The position numbers were made by a program, and so were the translations under genes. The notes beneath the pieces were generated by a model. That model saw only the letters and a program-made list of their open reading frames with translations. It was not told the origin of the DNA and did no database searches. Shown here in pieces: positions 7,361 through 8,938 of a DNA stretch of 8,938 bases (position 1 is the first letter of the stretch; each line of letters begins with the position of its first letter). This DNA is from an uncultured Bacteroidales bacterium (lineage in GTDB: Bacteria; Bacteroidota; Bacteroidia; Bacteroidales; UBA932), in contig CAMFRR010000026.1 of the NCBI GenBank assembly GCA_945982095.1, positions 1 to 8,938 on the forward strand, read 5' to 3'.

Positions 7361-7371
7361 AAGTGAAAGAT

Positions 7372-8628
7372 ATGAAGAGAAAATCAGCATTGTTTGTACT
7401 TGCCATTCTGGCCGCATGTTTTTCGGCCGCCGCATCCCCAAAGGTGATGCCGGGTATAGAGGTTTTGAGAGAGATGGACTTTGAACCTCTCAAAGGCAAG
7501 CGCGTGGGTCTGGTTACAAATCCTTCGGGCGTTGACCACGAGCTGCGCAGCACCATAGAAATATTGCACCAGGCCCCTCAGGTGAATCTTGTGGCTCTGT
7601 TCGGCCCTGAGCATGGAGTGCGTGGAGACGTATATGCAGGAGGCCATGTTGCTGATACCGTTGACCCTGCTACAGGACTTCCTGTGTATTCATTGTATGG
7701 ACCTACACGCAAACCCACTGCGGCTATGCTCGAGGGCATTGACGTTATGGTGTATGACATACAAGACACGGGAACGAGGTATTATACTTTTATAAGCACT
7801 ATGGGCCTTGTGATGGAGGCCTGTGCTCCCCTGGGGATAGAGGTAATGGTTCTGGATAGGCCTAACCCATTGGGAGGAAATAAGATAGAAGGCTGTTACG
7901 TGGAAAGGCCATATAATTCTTTCGTGAGCCAGTACAAGATACCTATTGTATATGGACTCACTCCGGGCGAACTTGCCGTCCTGATCAATGAAGAGGGACT
8001 TAACCGTGGGCAGAGAGGAGACCAGCCTGCCGTGAAGTGCAAGCTCAGCGTTATTCCTATGAAAGGTTGGAAGAGGGATATGACATATGAGCAGACTGGC
8101 CTGCCTTGGGTGCTGCCCTCTCCAAATATTCCATATGGCTATACTGCAATATATTATGCCTGCAGCGGCCCTTGCGGAGAAATTTACAATTATCTGCAGG
8201 TGGGCATTTCCTACACCATTCCTTTCCAGGTATTTGCAGCCCAGTGGATAGATCCGGAAAAACTTATTGCCGAACTCAAATCCTATGATCTTCCGGGCGT
8301 GGCTTGGCGCACCATATGGTACAAGCCTTTTGCGGGCAGTCAGGCCGGCAAGCTGATTGCGGGTGTTCAGCCATATATTACAGACTACGAAGCATGTCGC
8401 CTCACGGAGATACAATTCTATGTAATGCAGGCACTTGCCAAGCTTTATCCTGATCATCTGCCATTCGGCCCGAACGAAAAGATAGGCTTGTTCAACAAGG
8501 TTTGCGGTACAGACTATATAAAGAACACCCTCAGCAAACGCTATCAGGTTTCAGATATTCTGGATTATTGGCGTAAGGACGAAGCGGAATTTCGTGCATT
8601 GAGCCAGAAATATTATTTATACGATTAA
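7372..8628 (+). CDS. namZ: NamZ-like exo-beta-N-acetylmuramidase (DUF1343, GH171)
   Basis: Characterised members remove terminal MurNAc from the non-reducing end of peptidoglycan fragments for cell-wall recycling. This 418-aa protein has the family's full set of motifs: LVTNPSG, FGPEHGVRG (Glu80, His81), TGLPVYSLYG, YDIQDTGTRYYT (128-139), LDRPNP (161-166), LPSPNIPYG (249-256), and a C-terminal half with YTIPFQVFAAQWID. That last segment fits the second Bacteroidota subgroup I recall rather than the SEGRGT subgroup. The N-terminus is a signal peptide (MKRK plus a hydrophobic core); LAAC with Cys16 could be a lipobox, or cleavage could follow AAAS, so soluble periplasmic and lipid-anchored forms are both possible. 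I prefer ATG 7372 over GTG 7363 because MKRK gives a normal n-region. It starts 11 nt after the previous stop, so it is probably the last gene of the operon. Confidence 0.9.
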   Translation: MKRKSALFVLAILAACFSAAASPKVMPGIEVLREMDFEPLKGKRVGLVTNPSGVDHELRSTIEILHQAPQVNLVALFGPEHGVRGDVYAGGHVADTVDPATGLPVYSLYGPTRKPTAAMLEGIDVMVYDIQDTGTRYYTFISTMGLVMEACAPLGIEVMVLDRPNPLGGNKIEGCYVERPYNSFVSQYKIPIVYGLTPGELAVLINEEGLNRGQRGDQPAVKCKLSVIPMKGWKRDMTYEQTGLPWVLPSPNIPYGYTAIYYACSGPCGEIYNYLQVGISYTIPFQVFAAQWIDPEKLIAELKSYDLPGVAWRTIWYKPFAGSQAGKLIAGVQPYITDYEACRLTEIQFYVMQALAKLYPDHLPFGPNEKIGLFNKVCGTDYIKNTLSKRYQVSDILDYWRKDEAEFRALSQKYYLYD

Positions 8629-8641
8629 TCCTGAATTTTTG

Positions 8642-8656
8642 TATCTTTGAAAGATA
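8642..8656 (+). promoter_or_regulatory. Possible prfB promoter -7 element in a 15-nt palindrome
   Basis: TATCTTTG at 8642-8649 matches the Bacteroidota -7 consensus TAnnTTTG in the 36-nt gap between the namZ-like gene and prfB. No clear TTG lies 19-21 nt upstream (only TTTA at 8616-8619), so the -33 half is weak. The same bases form a perfect odd palindrome, TATCTTT-G-AAAGATA. A start near 8655 would leave a leader of only about 10 nt. No terminator hairpin with a T-run is visible in this gap. Confidence 0.4.
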
Positions 8657-8664
8657 TTTGTGAT

Positions 8665-8938
8665 ATGGTTACAGAGCAGCAAAAAGATTTGCAACGCAGG
8701 GTGCAGCAATTGGAGAATTGCCTTAGCATAACAGACAAGAGGGCTGAGGTGGATCAGATGACTGCCAAAACCCTCGAACCGGGCTTTTGGGACGATCCGA
8801 AGGAGGCTGAGGCTTTCCAGAAGAAAATCGCCTCCATCAAGGCGTGGGTGGATGCATACGACAAAGTGGCTTCTGCCGTGGAGGATGTTAACCTGCTGGT
8901 GGAATTCGGAGATACGGATGAGAACATCGATGCTGCCT
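8665..8938 (+). CDS. prfB: Peptide chain release factor 2, N-terminal part
   Basis: The open frame from ATG 8665 runs off the window end, giving 91 residues. It begins MVTEQQKDLQRRVQQLENCL and continues with EPGFWDDPKEAEAFQKKI and KAWVDAYDKV, the typical RF2 N-terminal helical domain (FWDDP and the following helix are characteristic). RF2 recognises UGA and UAA stop codons and releases the finished protein; the GGQ and SPF motifs lie beyond the window. At the place where many prfB genes carry a CTT-TGA programmed frameshift (after LRGYL in E. coli), this gene reads TGC CTT AGC, with no in-frame stop, so the usual UGA-dependent autoregulation seems absent. As a housekeeping gene it marks the right boundary of the polysaccharide operon. 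Confidence 0.93.
   Translation, partial: MVTEQQKDLQRRVQQLENCLSITDKRAEVDQMTAKTLEPGFWDDPKEAEAFQKKIASIKAWVDAYDKVASAVEDVNLLVEFGDTDENIDAA

Noticed and set aside
7363..7371. GTG 7363 as the namZ start
   Set aside because: ATG 7372 gives a standard MKRK signal-peptide n-region; the extra VKD would put an acidic residue there.
7690..8457. 255-aa open frame on the minus strand
   Set aside because: It lies wholly antisense to the namZ-like gene, which has strong family motifs, and its translation shows no recognisable domain or start signal.
8645..8650. CTTTGA as a prfB programmed frameshift site
   Set aside because: It lies upstream of ATG 8665; a +1 shift there leads into a frame that does not match prfB, and there is no preceding AGGGGG-like element. 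The bases fit the -7 promoter element better.

Overview
The window looks like a piece of a Bacteroidota (probably Bacteroidales) genome. Supporting signs are an upstream promoter that fits the Bacteroides -33/-7 consensus (TTG, 20-nt gap, TAnnTTTG), AT-rich start regions without Shine-Dalgarno sequences, and a gene set typical of gut Bacteroidales. I cannot assign a family or species. The first 45 bases are not genomic: they are the end of an Illumina Nextera library adapter, including a sample index, so the true sequence starts at 46 and this edge is almost certainly a contig end.

Layout, all genes on the + strand: the 3' part of a degenerate SpoIID/LytB-like gene (47-532); a promoter region (537-567); then a tightly packed run of seven genes: a Wza-type outer-membrane polysaccharide export lipoprotein (605-1411), a Wzc-type co-polymerase/tyrosine autokinase with a Gly-Tyr repeat tail (1419-3875), a PHP-type (CpsB/YwqE) tyrosine phosphatase (3879-4556), a small PqqD-like protein (4565-4831), a fused membrane-ATPase ABC exporter (4834-6522), a signal-peptidase-like domain fused to a VanZ-like membrane domain (6524-7360), and a NamZ/DUF1343 exo-N-acetylmuramidase (7372-8628). 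A short gap with a -7-like element inside a 15-nt palindrome separates this run from the 5' part of prfB (release factor 2, 8665 to the window end).

Wza, Wzc and the phosphatase form the standard core for export of a surface polysaccharide, with chain length or export tuned by tyrosine phosphorylation and dephosphorylation. The less ordinary part is the next block. A PqqD-like domain (a fold that binds leader peptides in RiPP pathways), an ABC exporter and a Ser/His peptidase are what one would expect for maturing and exporting a peptide, yet they share an operon with polysaccharide export genes and no precursor peptide or modifying enzyme fits between them. Glycosyltransferases, polymerase and any precursor must lie beyond the left contig break or elsewhere, because the right flank is housekeeping. 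The genes on either side of the operon core (SpoIID-like and NamZ) both belong to peptidoglycan-active families.
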